DNA of 19,552 nt from RGIG3102 sp964507095 (GCA_964507095.1 CAZDOS010000035.1:1-19552); one strand, 5' to 3'. Counted from the stretch's first letter, positions 7,044 through 14,039 are shown. Made by a program: numbers and translations. Notes: generated by a model not told the origin, from the sequence alone.

Positions 7044-9065
7044 ATGAATATTTACGACAGAGTGGATAGATCGATCAGAGAGGAAAGCAGGATCAGCGAC
7101 AGGGAATTCTTCACATCGCGTCAGTACTCGGAATATGTCTGGCAGAAGGGTGTGAATATCATTACGGGGACGTTCCATAACCTAAGAAAGATGGGTTATG
7201 ACGTCTCGAGAAACAGCGAAACAAAGCTGGCTGGTTCACTTGATGTCAGGGTCATATTTGATCCGGGAAATGAAGTGACGGCATATACCGGCATGGGAGA
7301 ATTCGGAGGAAGAGCGGTGACGATAAACCGGGCGTCCACGATGGTGGCAGTCCAGCCGACAAGGGAAAAGAAGCACATGGCCATACTGGGCCTGTTGTTT
7401 CACGAGATAGCCCATGTACTGTTTACGGACTTTCATCTCATGCATCGACACATGGAAAGCCTGAAAGCGGGCTGCTGGTATCCACAGGCTCCGCAGAGAG
7501 CTCATATGATACCGGCTGAAGTATTCGGTGACAGCGAGTATCTCGGATTGCTCTGCAGATGCGCTTGTGAGATAGACAACTCCATTGAAGACGGCTTTAT
7601 TGAGGCGATGATCACGGAGATATATCCCGGGAGAGGCAGAAAGGCTCTCGATTTTATCAACAGGACGCTCGTCAGACGCATGGTGAGTTTTGAAGAAGGA
7701 AGGAGAAGAGGCGAAAGGACTGTTGCCCTTCTTATGACTCAGATACTTATTTACTCGAAGCTGGGAACGATCAATACAGGGAATGCTGAAGAAAGGATAC
7801 GGAACACGATCAGTCAGATAACTGATGTCCTGGACAGGTTTGGAAAAGATCCGGAACCTGTCAACAGGAAGAGAGCGGTAAACGAGATCCTGTGCATTCT
7901 GTTCCCATACATCGACGATGAGTATGAACAGCTCAGGGATCGGCTTAGAGATGAAGCACAAAAGAAGGAACTTCGCATGAATGAGAAGGAAAGAATAGCG
8001 CTTGAGAGCTTGCTGACTAAAGGCAGGATAGAAATGGGGATAGCACCTCCAGACGAAGAAGGCATCAGCGAACCGGTCGCAAGACTGAAAAAGATACACG
8101 GTCGGGCAGACAACGGTAAGGTCGACCGCGGAAGCATTAACATCGGTTATCCGGAACTGAGTTTCATTGAAAAAGAGGCTGAACGAGATCTGGAAATGCG
8201 AGCAGCAGAGGAAGGATTGCTTGAAAAGCTAAAGGAGGACAGCCGGATAGATTTCCGTTTATTCGGTTTTGACGGAGATAGGACAATTGACATCAGGAGA
8301 AAAATACAGCCGGGTATCCGCGAGGAAAATGCATATGAGAAGATCAGCGACTCCGTAGAAGAAACTGCAAGGATACTATCTGAAGGGATCAGAAGGGTAA
8401 GACTGGAAAAGAAGAAGGAAGGAAAACAGCGCGGGCTGTACTACGGCAGGAGGATCGAGGCCTCTACCCTTTACAGGGAGGACGGCAGGATATTCTCAAG
8501 GAATTCCGTGCCGGGAGATGATCCTCTGCTGGCTGTCGGAGTCCTTTGCGACCAGAGCGGTTCGACAAGGGGAGATCTGATAGACAGGACGAGAACCACA
8601 GCGCTGGTGATGGAGGCCTTCTGCAGGCGGATGGATATCCCATTAGTGATCAATGGTTATACGACGGGTGAAAAAGGTCCGATGATACTGTCTTACTGCG
8701 AAGAAGGTTCAAGAGACGGAAAAGACAGATACAGGATCATGGACATGCGAGATATGATCGGCACGCCTACGGTAGCAGCTCTGGCCTATTTTGCAAGGAA
8801 GATGGCCGGGATGCCTCATAAAAGCAAGGTGCTGTTCGTTATATCTGACGGCTGTTCCGGAGATAATGACATCCTCCCAGACGGGACAACAAGGATCGAA
8901 AAGATCTGTGATTGGGCATCCGAAAACGGGATATTGCTCATTGCTGCCGGAATAGGAGCTGACAGGGAAGCGGTAAAGAAGGAATTCAAGGGACGATTCC
9001 TGGACATCTCCGACATATCCAAAATGCCTGAGGAACTTGTCAACATACTGCTGGATCTGATGTGA
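7044..9065 (+). CDS. CobT-like protein: HExxH metallopeptidase-like domain plus VWA domain
   Basis: 673 residues. The N-terminal domain has HEIAH at 120-124 within LFHEIAHVLFTDFH and, 58 residues on, NSIEDGFIE (179-187), whose glutamates could supply the third zinc ligand. This is the layout of the 'putative metallopeptidase' domain found ahead of VWA-like domains. The middle (about 200-480) is helical and charged. The C-terminus is a VWA domain: MIDAS DQSGS at 503-507, a TPT segment at 574-576 and ISDG at 600-603. It should act with the AAA+ protein encoded just before it, the VWA domain gripping a substrate or cofactor (family knowledge, by analogy with CobT, CoxE and NorD). Whether the HExxH cleaves anything is unknown. 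SD is AAAGGG at 7031-7036, spacing 7. Last gene of the operon, followed by a hairpin at 9126. Confidence 0.82.
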   Translation: MNIYDRVDRSIREESRISDREFFTSRQYSEYVWQKGVNIITGTFHNLRKMGYDVSRNSETKLAGSLDVRVIFDPGNEVTAYTGMGEFGGRAVTINRASTMVAVQPTREKKHMAILGLLFHEIAHVLFTDFHLMHRHMESLKAGCWYPQAPQRAHMIPAEVFGDSEYLGLLCRCACEIDNSIEDGFIEAMITEIYPGRGRKALDFINRTLVRRMVSFEEGRRRGERTVALLMTQILIYSKLGTINTGNAEERIRNTISQITDVLDRFGKDPEPVNRKRAVNEILCILFPYIDDEYEQLRDRLRDEAQKKELRMNEKERIALESLLTKGRIEMGIAPPDEEGISEPVARLKKIHGRADNGKVDRGSINIGYPELSFIEKEAERDLEMRAAEEGLLEKLKEDSRIDFRLFGFDGDRTIDIRRKIQPGIREENAYEKISDSVEETARILSEGIRRVRLEKKKEGKQRGLYYGRRIEASTLYREDGRIFSRNSVPGDDPLLAVGVLCDQSGSTRGDLIDRTRTTALVMEAFCRRMDIPLVINGYTTGEKGPMILSYCEEGSRDGKDRYRIMDMRDMIGTPTVAALAYFARKMAGMPHKSKVLFVISDGCSGDNDILPDGTTRIEKICDWASENGILLIAAGIGADREAVKKEFKGRFLDISDISKMPEELVNILLDLM

Positions 9066-9125
9066 ACTTACATACGAAAGGCATAGACTAGAAGTCTAAG
9101 CTTTATTTACAATCAATTGGACCGG

Positions 9126-9155
9126 GAGCTTCACATGAAAGTGTGGAGCTCTTTT
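9126..9155 (+). terminator. Probable terminator of the sigma-VWA operon
   Basis: GAGCTTCACA (9126-9135) pairs with TGTGGAGCTC (9142-9151), ten pairs including one G-T, loop TGAAAG, followed by TTTT (9152-9155). The U-tail is short. Upstream, at 9084-9098, a smaller perfect hairpin (TAGACT/AGTCTA) precedes a T-rich stretch and may assist. Confidence 0.65.
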
Positions 9156-9199
9156 ATGTATTCCGGATAAAAAGGCGGTCACATATCCCCAATGTCATA

Positions 9200-9228
9200 T
9201 GGAAAAAAGACCAACAGAGATATATAAT
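9200..9228 (+). promoter_or_regulatory. Probable promoter of the C69 dipeptidase gene
   Basis: A perfect TATAAT (9223-9228) lies 17 bases after TGGAAA (9200-9205, four of six matches to TTGACA). It follows the hairpin at 9126 and sits 32 bases ahead of the start codon, consistent with a separate transcription unit. Confidence 0.45.
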
Positions 9229-9260
9229 CTATATATAACTCAGATTAATGGAGGAGAAAA

Positions 9261-10724
9261 ATGGCCTGTACAACAATACTGGTAGGAAAAGATGCAACTT
9301 ATGACGGTTCGACCATGATGGCGAGGACCGATGATGGTTTCTTCGATGTAAAGAAGCTGGTAGTCGTCGATCCAAAGAAACAACCCAGAAAATACAAGAG
9401 TGTTATCGGACACTTGGAGATCGAGCTTCCCGATGATCCTATGAGATATACATCATGTCCAAATGTGGACCTCAAGAACGGAGTCTGGGCAGCCTGCGGA
9501 ATCAATGAAGCTAATGTCGGAATGACAGCCACTGAAACGATTACATCCAACCCGAGAGTCCTGGGTGCCGATCCGTATGTAAGATATGAGAAGAAAAAGA
9601 GCAGGAGAGAGAAGGATGTTCCGGGCGGTCTCGGAGAGGAAGATCTTGTTGTCCTTGTCCTGCCATATATCCACACTCGGAGAGAGGGAGTTGAAAGGCT
9701 CGGCGCCCTTCTTGAAAAGTACGGCACATATGAGGCAAACGGCATCGGATTCAATGATGAGAACGAGGTCTGGTGGCTTGAGACGATAGGCGGGCATCAC
9801 TGGATGGCAAGAAGAGTCAAGGACGATGAGTATGTAATCATGCCGAACCAGCTTGGAATTGATTACTTTGACTTTGACGACGCATTCGGAGAAAAGAAGG
9901 AATTCATGTGCAGCCGGGATCTCAGGGAATTCGTTGAGAAGAACCGTCTGGACCTGAATATGGACGGAGTCTTCAATCCGAGACTTGTCTTCGGTTCAAG
10001 CTCTGATTCAGATCATGTGTATAACACGCCGAGAGCATGGTACATCGCCAGATACTTCAATCCGAACACATATGTGTGGGACGGAGAACTCCGGGATTTC
10101 GGTCCTGAAAGCAATGACATTCCATGGTCACTTGTTCCTGAAAGGAAGATAACTGTGGAGGATGTCAAGTATATCCTGTCCACATATTATCAGGGGACAA
10201 GATATAATCCGTATACCAAGGCGGATTATCCTGAAAAGGGAAAGTACCGCCCTATAGGAATAAGCCGTACCGGGGAGACAGGCATCCTTCAGATAAGAGG
10301 ATATATGCCTCGGCCGCTCAAGGGCGTAGAATGGATCACCTTTGGATCGAATGCCTTCAATGCAGCTCTGCCGGTATATACTGATGTGGATAGGATCCCT
10401 TCTTACATTTCAAAGGTCGAGCTGGATACATCGACAGAGAATTTCTACTGGGGCTCCAGACTCATTGGTGCTCTTGCAGATCCGAATTTCGGCGCCTGCA
10501 TACAGTTCGTCGAGAGATATCAGATGGCTGTAGCATCACAGGCACATGCCATAATCAATGAATATGACCGGAAGATGCTTGAATCGGGCAATTACTCTCT
10601 TAGAGATGAAGCCAATAATAAGCTTTGCGAGATGGCAAAGAAAGAGACAATCAATACGATCAACAAGCTGATCCTCGAGGCGAGCAAGGCAATGAAGAAC
10701 GGTTATTCGCGTTCGGACAATTAA
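9261..10724 (+). CDS. pepD: Peptidase family C69 dipeptidase (PepD type)
   Basis: 487 residues, full length for the family (about 470-490). It belongs to the N-terminal-nucleophile hydrolases of peptidase family C69 (old U34), cytoplasmic dipeptidases with broad specificity. The nucleophile is Cys3 in MACTTILVGKDATYDGSTMM, so the pro-segment to be removed is just Met-Ala, shorter than in lactobacillar PepD. Other family-like stretches are GVWAACGINEANVGMTATET and ANGIGFNDENEVWWLETIGG. The start is firm: GGAGGAG at 9250-9256 immediately precedes it. It has its own probable promoter and a terminator behind it, so it is a single-gene unit sitting between two groups of element-like genes, perhaps the pre-existing chromosomal gene or a passenger. 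The gene symbol is by family only. Confidence 0.88.
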   Translation: MACTTILVGKDATYDGSTMMARTDDGFFDVKKLVVVDPKKQPRKYKSVIGHLEIELPDDPMRYTSCPNVDLKNGVWAACGINEANVGMTATETITSNPRVLGADPYVRYEKKKSRREKDVPGGLGEEDLVVLVLPYIHTRREGVERLGALLEKYGTYEANGIGFNDENEVWWLETIGGHHWMARRVKDDEYVIMPNQLGIDYFDFDDAFGEKKEFMCSRDLREFVEKNRLDLNMDGVFNPRLVFGSSSDSDHVYNTPRAWYIARYFNPNTYVWDGELRDFGPESNDIPWSLVPERKITVEDVKYILSTYYQGTRYNPYTKADYPEKGKYRPIGISRTGETGILQIRGYMPRPLKGVEWITFGSNAFNAALPVYTDVDRIPSYISKVELDTSTENFYWGSRLIGALADPNFGACIQFVERYQMAVASQAHAIINEYDRKMLESGNYSLRDEANNKLCEMAKKETINTINKLILEASKAMKNGYSRSDN

Positions 10725-10750
10725 GACGAGCCTGTTTTGCAGCATATATG

Positions 10751-10787
10751 GACATACCGTTTCCATTCAGGAGACGGTATGTCTTTT
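10751..10787 (+). terminator. Rho-independent terminator of the C69 gene
   Basis: GACATACCGT (10751-10760) pairs with ACGGTATGTC (10774-10783) without mismatch. The 13-base loop can be narrowed by further pairs, and TTTT follows at 10784-10787. It lies 26 bases after the dipeptidase stop. Confidence 0.85.
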
Positions 10788-10830
10788 CATATGTGACGAT
10801 CGATGAATAGCCGGAAGAGAAGGGCGGATA

Positions 10831-10859
10831 TTTACGTAATGCCGGCTGGAAGGTATAAA
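10831..10859 (+). promoter_or_regulatory. Candidate promoter of the ExoX-C/primase-like pair
   Basis: TTTACG (10831-10836), a 17-base spacer and TATAAA (10854-10859). It is the only good match in the 150 bases between the previous terminator and the gene pair. The start point would be near 10866, placing the terminator at 10882-10920 inside the leader. Confidence 0.45.
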
Positions 10860-10881
10860 TAGCTGAAGATATACGAAAATG

Positions 10882-10920
10882 CAGATTGGGAGTCAAGAAA
10901 ACCCAGTCTGTTCTTTTTTT
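10882..10920 (+). terminator. Leader terminator/attenuator directly before a ribosome site
   Basis: CAGATTGGG (10882-10890) pairs with CCCAGTCTG (10902-10910), nine pairs with one U-G, loop of 11, followed by TTCTTTTTTT (10911-10920). This is a textbook intrinsic terminator. The next gene's AGGAGG begins only 5 bases later, so it must work as an attenuator in that gene's leader. A competing hairpin, CTGTTC (10908-10913) / GAACAG (10921-10926), shares three bases with the terminator stem and takes up the first two bases of the ribosome site. Confidence 0.75.
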
Positions 10921-10938
10921 GAACAGGAGGGATCTAAA

Positions 10939-11478
10939 TTGGATAATTTAAACATTATGCCGGCCATGCAGCCGACAGGAGAAGAAGAAAAGTATACGTC
11001 TGAAACTAAAGAAAAGATCAGAAGATTCTTTTGCGACTACCCTGATGGTCATCTGAACCATGAGATCAAAGGATCGGACGGAATATATGTGGTCACGGTT
11101 ACTGCATTTGAGAATGGAATGGCGGTTCGACCGAAGGTCATGGCATCTGCCATATGCAGTGCGGAGGAGATGATATATGACGTCAGGTGTCTGGAGAGTA
11201 CGGTTAGCAGAGCGTATCGCAAGGCAGTAAGCCTGCTTTGCACAAAGTCACATGAAGACAGAATTAATGAAGAAGAGACTGGAGAGAAAGCCGGAACGAA
11301 TGACAGGATCAGTTTTACAAAGGGAAAATATAAGGGAAGACCCCTGCATGAGGTCTTTTTGGAGGACAGGCAGTACATACGATACATCGCCCAGAAAGAA
11401 AACTGTATCGAAGATGCCGGTGTTATAGAAGAATGCAGAAGACTGATTGGGGAGGAAAAAGATGAAGGACAATACTGA
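10939..11478 (+). CDS. Protein with ExoX-like C-terminal module
   Basis: 179 residues from a TTG start. The TTG is chosen because AGGAGG (10925-10930) lies 8 bases before it. An in-frame ATG at 10879 lies ahead of the attenuator hairpin and has only a weak ribosome site. Residues about 124-172 (ISFTKGKYKGRPLHEVF, then YIRYIAQKE) match the small module found C-terminal in ExoX-type exonucleases and many phage proteins, with the pattern F-GKYKG-x(2)-EV...YL-W/Y-A. No exonuclease DEDD motifs are present. Residues about 15-105 are unrecognised; the stretch CLESTVSRAYRKAV loosely recalls the 'ETxAxGRAL' helix of phage ssDNA-annealing proteins, which I hold as a guess. It overlaps the primase-like gene by 17 bases, so the two are translationally coupled. 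Confidence 0.65.
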   Translation: MDNLNIMPAMQPTGEEEKYTSETKEKIRRFFCDYPDGHLNHEIKGSDGIYVVTVTAFENGMAVRPKVMASAICSAEEMIYDVRCLESTVSRAYRKAVSLLCTKSHEDRINEEETGEKAGTNDRISFTKGKYKGRPLHEVFLEDRQYIRYIAQKENCIEDAGVIEECRRLIGEEKDEGQY

Positions 11479-12655
11479 TATCTCCACTCAGGTGCTTTGT
11501 AACATCTGCAGGGCTCATATCAAAAAGGAAGGGCGAGAGACACTGTTTTATTGCCCGTACAGAAAGGACAAACTGATCTCCATCAATATGGAGAAAGGAT
11601 TGTGGAACTGCTTCAGACAGTGCGGGACATGCAGTGCCAACGGAGGAAATCTTGTACATCTGTATATGCTTTTTACAGGCGAAAGAAATTATGACCGAGC
11701 AAGGCGGGAAATGAAAGGAATGATCGGCGGAAGGAATGAGATATACGGCAGAGACCATTTAAAGCTTAATACAGAGAAAGAAACTGTCGATCCTGTTATC
11801 ACAGATATGGGCTACAGAGCAATGCTGGGAGCTTTAAGTGTTAATGAAGAACATATGGAGGTTCTAAAAAAGAGAGGAATGAAAGAAGAGGATATCGCCA
11901 GATTCGATCTGAAAAGTGTACCGGATAAAGCAGATAAGGCTAAGTGCATTGAGGTAATAGAAGACAAGCTTTCAAAAGAAGGCATCAATATAAAGGATGT
12001 CCTTATACCCGGTCTGTATGTAGAAAACGGCGGAAAAACATGTCTTAATGTTTCCGGCAGCGGGATACTGATACCTTATGTCGATATACACGGGATGATC
12101 ACAGGTCTTCAGATAAGACGCGACGATAATTGTAATTGCCGCTCAAAGAGCGGAAGATACAGATGGCTGTCCAGTGCCGGGATGAAAGGCGGGTCAAGCC
12201 CACATGCGTGCTATTCATCGGCTAATTATGACAAAAAGGCGTCATTACATGGAAAAGAAGTATTTATTACAGAAGGCGCTCTTAAAGCTATGACAGCACG
12301 GAGCCTATCCGGAAAGACTTTCTTTGCCGTTCCGGGAGTCAGTGCGTTTTCATCGCTCGAAAGGCTTCTTAGTGATCTTAAAAAAGCGGGAATAAAAAAA
12401 GTGATGGAAGCCTTTGACACTGACAGGTATTCAAATGACAGCGTGATGAACTGCGTGTACAGATCTTACGAGATATCAGGAAGTATGAATATCAGCATGA
12501 GACGATACATCGGCGAAGAATCATATCTCTGGAAACAGAAAGAAAAAGGAGTAGATGATTATTTTATGGCCTTAGATAAATACATAAAGAGTCACAGCCG
12601 AGTGAGAACATATGACATGTCTGAAATGACAAAGTGCCGATTTATCGGACCATGA
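11462..12655 (+). CDS. Divergent primase-like protein: CHC2-like zinc finger plus TOPRIM (DUF3854-like)
   Basis: 397 residues. The N-terminus resembles the DnaG CHC2 zinc ribbon: FYCPYRKDKLISINMEKG, then WNCFRQCGTCSANGGNLVHL. The usual CPxH histidine is arginine here (C31-P-Y-R34), and the available cysteines are 13, 16, 31, 50, 54 and 57. The central and C-terminal parts fit a TOPRIM-like DUF3854 domain: FITEGALKA with E271, and AFDTDRYSN with D319 and D321, the usual metal-binding acidic residues. This suggests a primase-related protein of a plasmid or phage-like replication module; activity is unproven. The start is ATG 11462 with GGGAGG at 11450-11455; an in-frame TTG at 11447 lies within that ribosome site's own region and is rejected. 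It overlaps the previous gene by 17 bases. No helicase domain follows, so it is not a full primase-helicase. Confidence 0.75.
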   Translation: MKDNTDISTQVLCNICRAHIKKEGRETLFYCPYRKDKLISINMEKGLWNCFRQCGTCSANGGNLVHLYMLFTGERNYDRARREMKGMIGGRNEIYGRDHLKLNTEKETVDPVITDMGYRAMLGALSVNEEHMEVLKKRGMKEEDIARFDLKSVPDKADKAKCIEVIEDKLSKEGINIKDVLIPGLYVENGGKTCLNVSGSGILIPYVDIHGMITGLQIRRDDNCNCRSKSGRYRWLSSAGMKGGSSPHACYSSANYDKKASLHGKEVFITEGALKAMTARSLSGKTFFAVPGVSAFSSLERLLSDLKKAGIKKVMEAFDTDRYSNDSVMNCVYRSYEISGSMNISMRRYIGEESYLWKQKEKGVDDYFMALDKYIKSHSRVRTYDMSEMTKCRFIGP

Positions 12656-12933
12656 AAATTATAATTTGTATGTATTCAAACATGTCAGATAAAGACAATA
12701 AGATGGTGAGAGATCGTTATATATGGCGGAGGGTCTTAGTAAAGCTTTGCATATATGTGAAAAACAAAACGGCAACACAACATTGGCCCGTTGCGCTGAT
12801 AGTAATGCGAAGTGTGTTATATATTTCTCACGGGCACATAAAAAGTGGTCTCCAAGAAAAATATAACAGTACTTGTGGTTTTTTCGGCTTGCGTAAAGCC
12901 GGATGATAAGCAGCCAGCACTCAAATCATATCG
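12656..12933. other. Gene-poor gap between the primase-like and Fic genes
   Basis: About 280 bases without a convincing gene, and with no clear terminator for the primase-like transcript. A 47-codon frame at 12723-12866 (MAEGLSKALHICEKQNGNTT...) has a plausible composition but only a distant GGTGAG as ribosome site. An 84-codon frame from ATG 12652 overlaps the primase stop as ATGA but reads like non-coding sequence. A hairpin CGGCTT (12885-12890) / AAGCCG (12896-12901) follows, rather than precedes, a T-run, so it is not a terminator on either strand. Confidence 0.4.
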
Positions 12934-12963
12934 TTCCGATAATTAAATTTTATTATTCCGATA
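12934..12963 (+). promoter_or_regulatory. Direct repeat upstream of the Fic promoter, candidate operator
   Basis: TTCCGATA occurs at 12934-12941 and again at 12956-12963, 22 bases apart (about two helical turns), ending 3 bases before the -35 box. The spacing suits two protein units bound on one DNA face. The HTH domain of the Fic protein itself is the nearest candidate binder (inference). Confidence 0.4.
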
Positions 12964-12966
12964 GAG

Positions 12967-12995
12967 TTGATGTTGTTCCAGCAGTACAGTATAAT
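12967..12995 (+). promoter_or_regulatory. Promoter of the HTH-Fic gene
   Basis: TTGATG (12967-12972), a 17-base spacer and a perfect TATAAT (12990-12995). The start point would be near 13002, so the GGAGG ribosome site (13009-13013) sits at the very 5' end of the transcript. Confidence 0.75.
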
Positions 12996-13022
12996 ATTTC
13001 TGTAAGTTGGAGGTATGTGCTT

Positions 13023-13925
13023 ATGTATATGACAGTAAAAGAAACTGCTGAAAAGTGGGGGATCTCTGACAGAAGGATCAGAAAGCTATGCTCTGAGGGG
13101 AGGATCCCCGGAGCTTATCGGGACAGACACCGTTGGATGATTCCGCTTAATTCGAAAAAGCCGGCTGACGGAAGATTCAAATCGAAAGAGAATGTTCTTA
13201 ATCGGATCGAACGTAAGAAGGCCGAGTTGGACAGCTTAAGGCCTTTGACTGAAGGAGAACTTGAAAGGTTAAATGAGGAGTTTACGGTCGAATACACGTA
13301 TAACTCAAATGCGATCGAAGGAAATACACTTACGCTCCGCGAAACTGGTTTAGTACTCCGTGGCCTGACGATAGACAGAAAACCTTTGAGGGATCATCTG
13401 GAAGCAGTAGGCCATAAGGAAGCTTTTGATTATGTCCGCGAGCTGGTTAGTAAAAACGCACCATTGACAGAGAGCGTCATCAAACAGATCCATTCTCTCG
13501 TGCTTGCAGACAAAAGGGAGGATCGTGGTGTTTACAGGAAAGTTCCTGTCCGTATTATGGGAGCACGTCACGAACCCGTGCAACCATATATGATCGGGTC
13601 CGGCATGGAACAGCTTTTGGTCCGCTATGCTGCAAGTGAGGAACATATTGTTACCAGGCTTGCCCGTTTCCATATCGAGTTTGAAGGAATACATCCGTTC
13701 ATTGACGGAAACGGCCGAACAGGCAGACTGCTTGTGAATCTAGAATTGATGAAGGCGGGATACCCTCCTATTGACATAAAATATACTGACAGAGTCACAT
13801 ACTATAATGCTTTTGATGAATACTATGTCAAACATGATCTTTCCGCAATGGAGGGACTGTTTGCCGGATATATTAACTCAAGACTGGATACGTATATAGA
13901 TATGCTCAAGGAGGTGTCAGATTGA
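13023..13925 (+). CDS. HTH-Fic fusion protein (putative AMP-transferase, class II Fic)
   Basis: 300 residues. Residues 1-45 form an excisionase/MerR-like helix-turn-helix (VKETAEKWGISDRRIRKLC, then IPGAYRDRHRWMI). The Fic core has HPFIDGNGRTGR at 224-235, matching HPFx(D/E)GNGRxxR with catalytic H224. An inhibitory motif SNAIEG (95-100), with E99 placed to pair with R235, lies N-terminal in the same chain, which makes it a class II, self-inhibited Fic protein. Such proteins usually transfer AMP to hydroxyl side chains of target proteins; the target is unknown. The start is ATG 13023, with GGAGG at 13009-13013 (spacing 9); an in-frame ATG at 12903 lies upstream of the promoter and is excluded. 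There is no separate antitoxin gene. The N-terminal HTH suggests autoregulation. Confidence 0.88.
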   Translation: MYMTVKETAEKWGISDRRIRKLCSEGRIPGAYRDRHRWMIPLNSKKPADGRFKSKENVLNRIERKKAELDSLRPLTEGELERLNEEFTVEYTYNSNAIEGNTLTLRETGLVLRGLTIDRKPLRDHLEAVGHKEAFDYVRELVSKNAPLTESVIKQIHSLVLADKREDRGVYRKVPVRIMGARHEPVQPYMIGSGMEQLLVRYAASEEHIVTRLARFHIEFEGIHPFIDGNGRTGRLLVNLELMKAGYPPIDIKYTDRVTYYNAFDEYYVKHDLSAMEGLFAGYINSRLDTYIDMLKEVSD

Positions 13926-13978
13926 CTGAAACGGGTAGTAATAAATCATCTAAAATATGTAAATTGATTTCAGCTTAA
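13922..13978 (+). CDS. Possible 18-residue ORF behind a perfect ribosome site
   Basis: The end of the Fic gene contains AAGGAGGTG (13908-13916), a near-perfect anti-16S match, placed 5 bases before a TTG (13922) that overlaps the Fic stop as TTGA. The frame encodes MTETGSNKSSKICKLISA and then stops, 18 bases before a strong terminator. It could be a real micropeptide, the stub of a deleted partner gene, or chance, since the site also encodes Fic residues. No family is recognised. Confidence 0.25.
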   Translation: MTETGSNKSSKICKLISA

Positions 13979-13996
13979 GAAGCTTTTTTACAAGAC

Positions 13997-14039
13997 GGGA
14001 AATAGTGGTGGCAGCACATCATTATTTCCCTCTTTTTTT
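13997..14039 (+). terminator. Rho-independent terminator after the Fic gene
   Basis: GGGAAATAGTGG (13997-14008) pairs with TCATTATTTCCC (14019-14030), twelve pairs including two G-T wobbles, loop of 10, followed by TCTTTTTTT (14031-14039). A smaller AGCTT/AAGCT hairpin with six T lies just upstream at 13972-13989. Confidence 0.88.

Noticed and set aside
7236..8099. A 287-codon open frame on the minus strand
   Set aside because: It lies wholly inside the VWA gene, whose motifs and ribosome site are clear. It has no SD and no recognisable domain, and its composition is that of an antisense shadow.
12723..12866. A 47-codon frame in the gap before the Fic gene
   Set aside because: Its composition is plausible, but the nearest SD-like GGTGAG is too far from the ATG and no family is recognised. 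It is recorded within the gap entry only.
12881..12901. Hairpin CGGCTT/AAGCCG next to a T-run as a terminator
   Set aside because: The T-run precedes the hairpin on the plus strand, and on the minus strand the stem is followed by A, so it cannot act as an intrinsic terminator in either direction.
12652..12906. An 84-codon frame overlapping the primase-like stop as ATGA
   Set aside because: The overlap is suggestive, but there is no good SD, no motif, and the residue pattern is unlike a folded protein.
12903..13022. Longer N-terminus for the Fic protein from ATG 12903
   Set aside because: This stretch contains the TTGATG/TATAAT promoter and the direct repeats. The HTH domain begins exactly after ATG 13023, which has a good SD.
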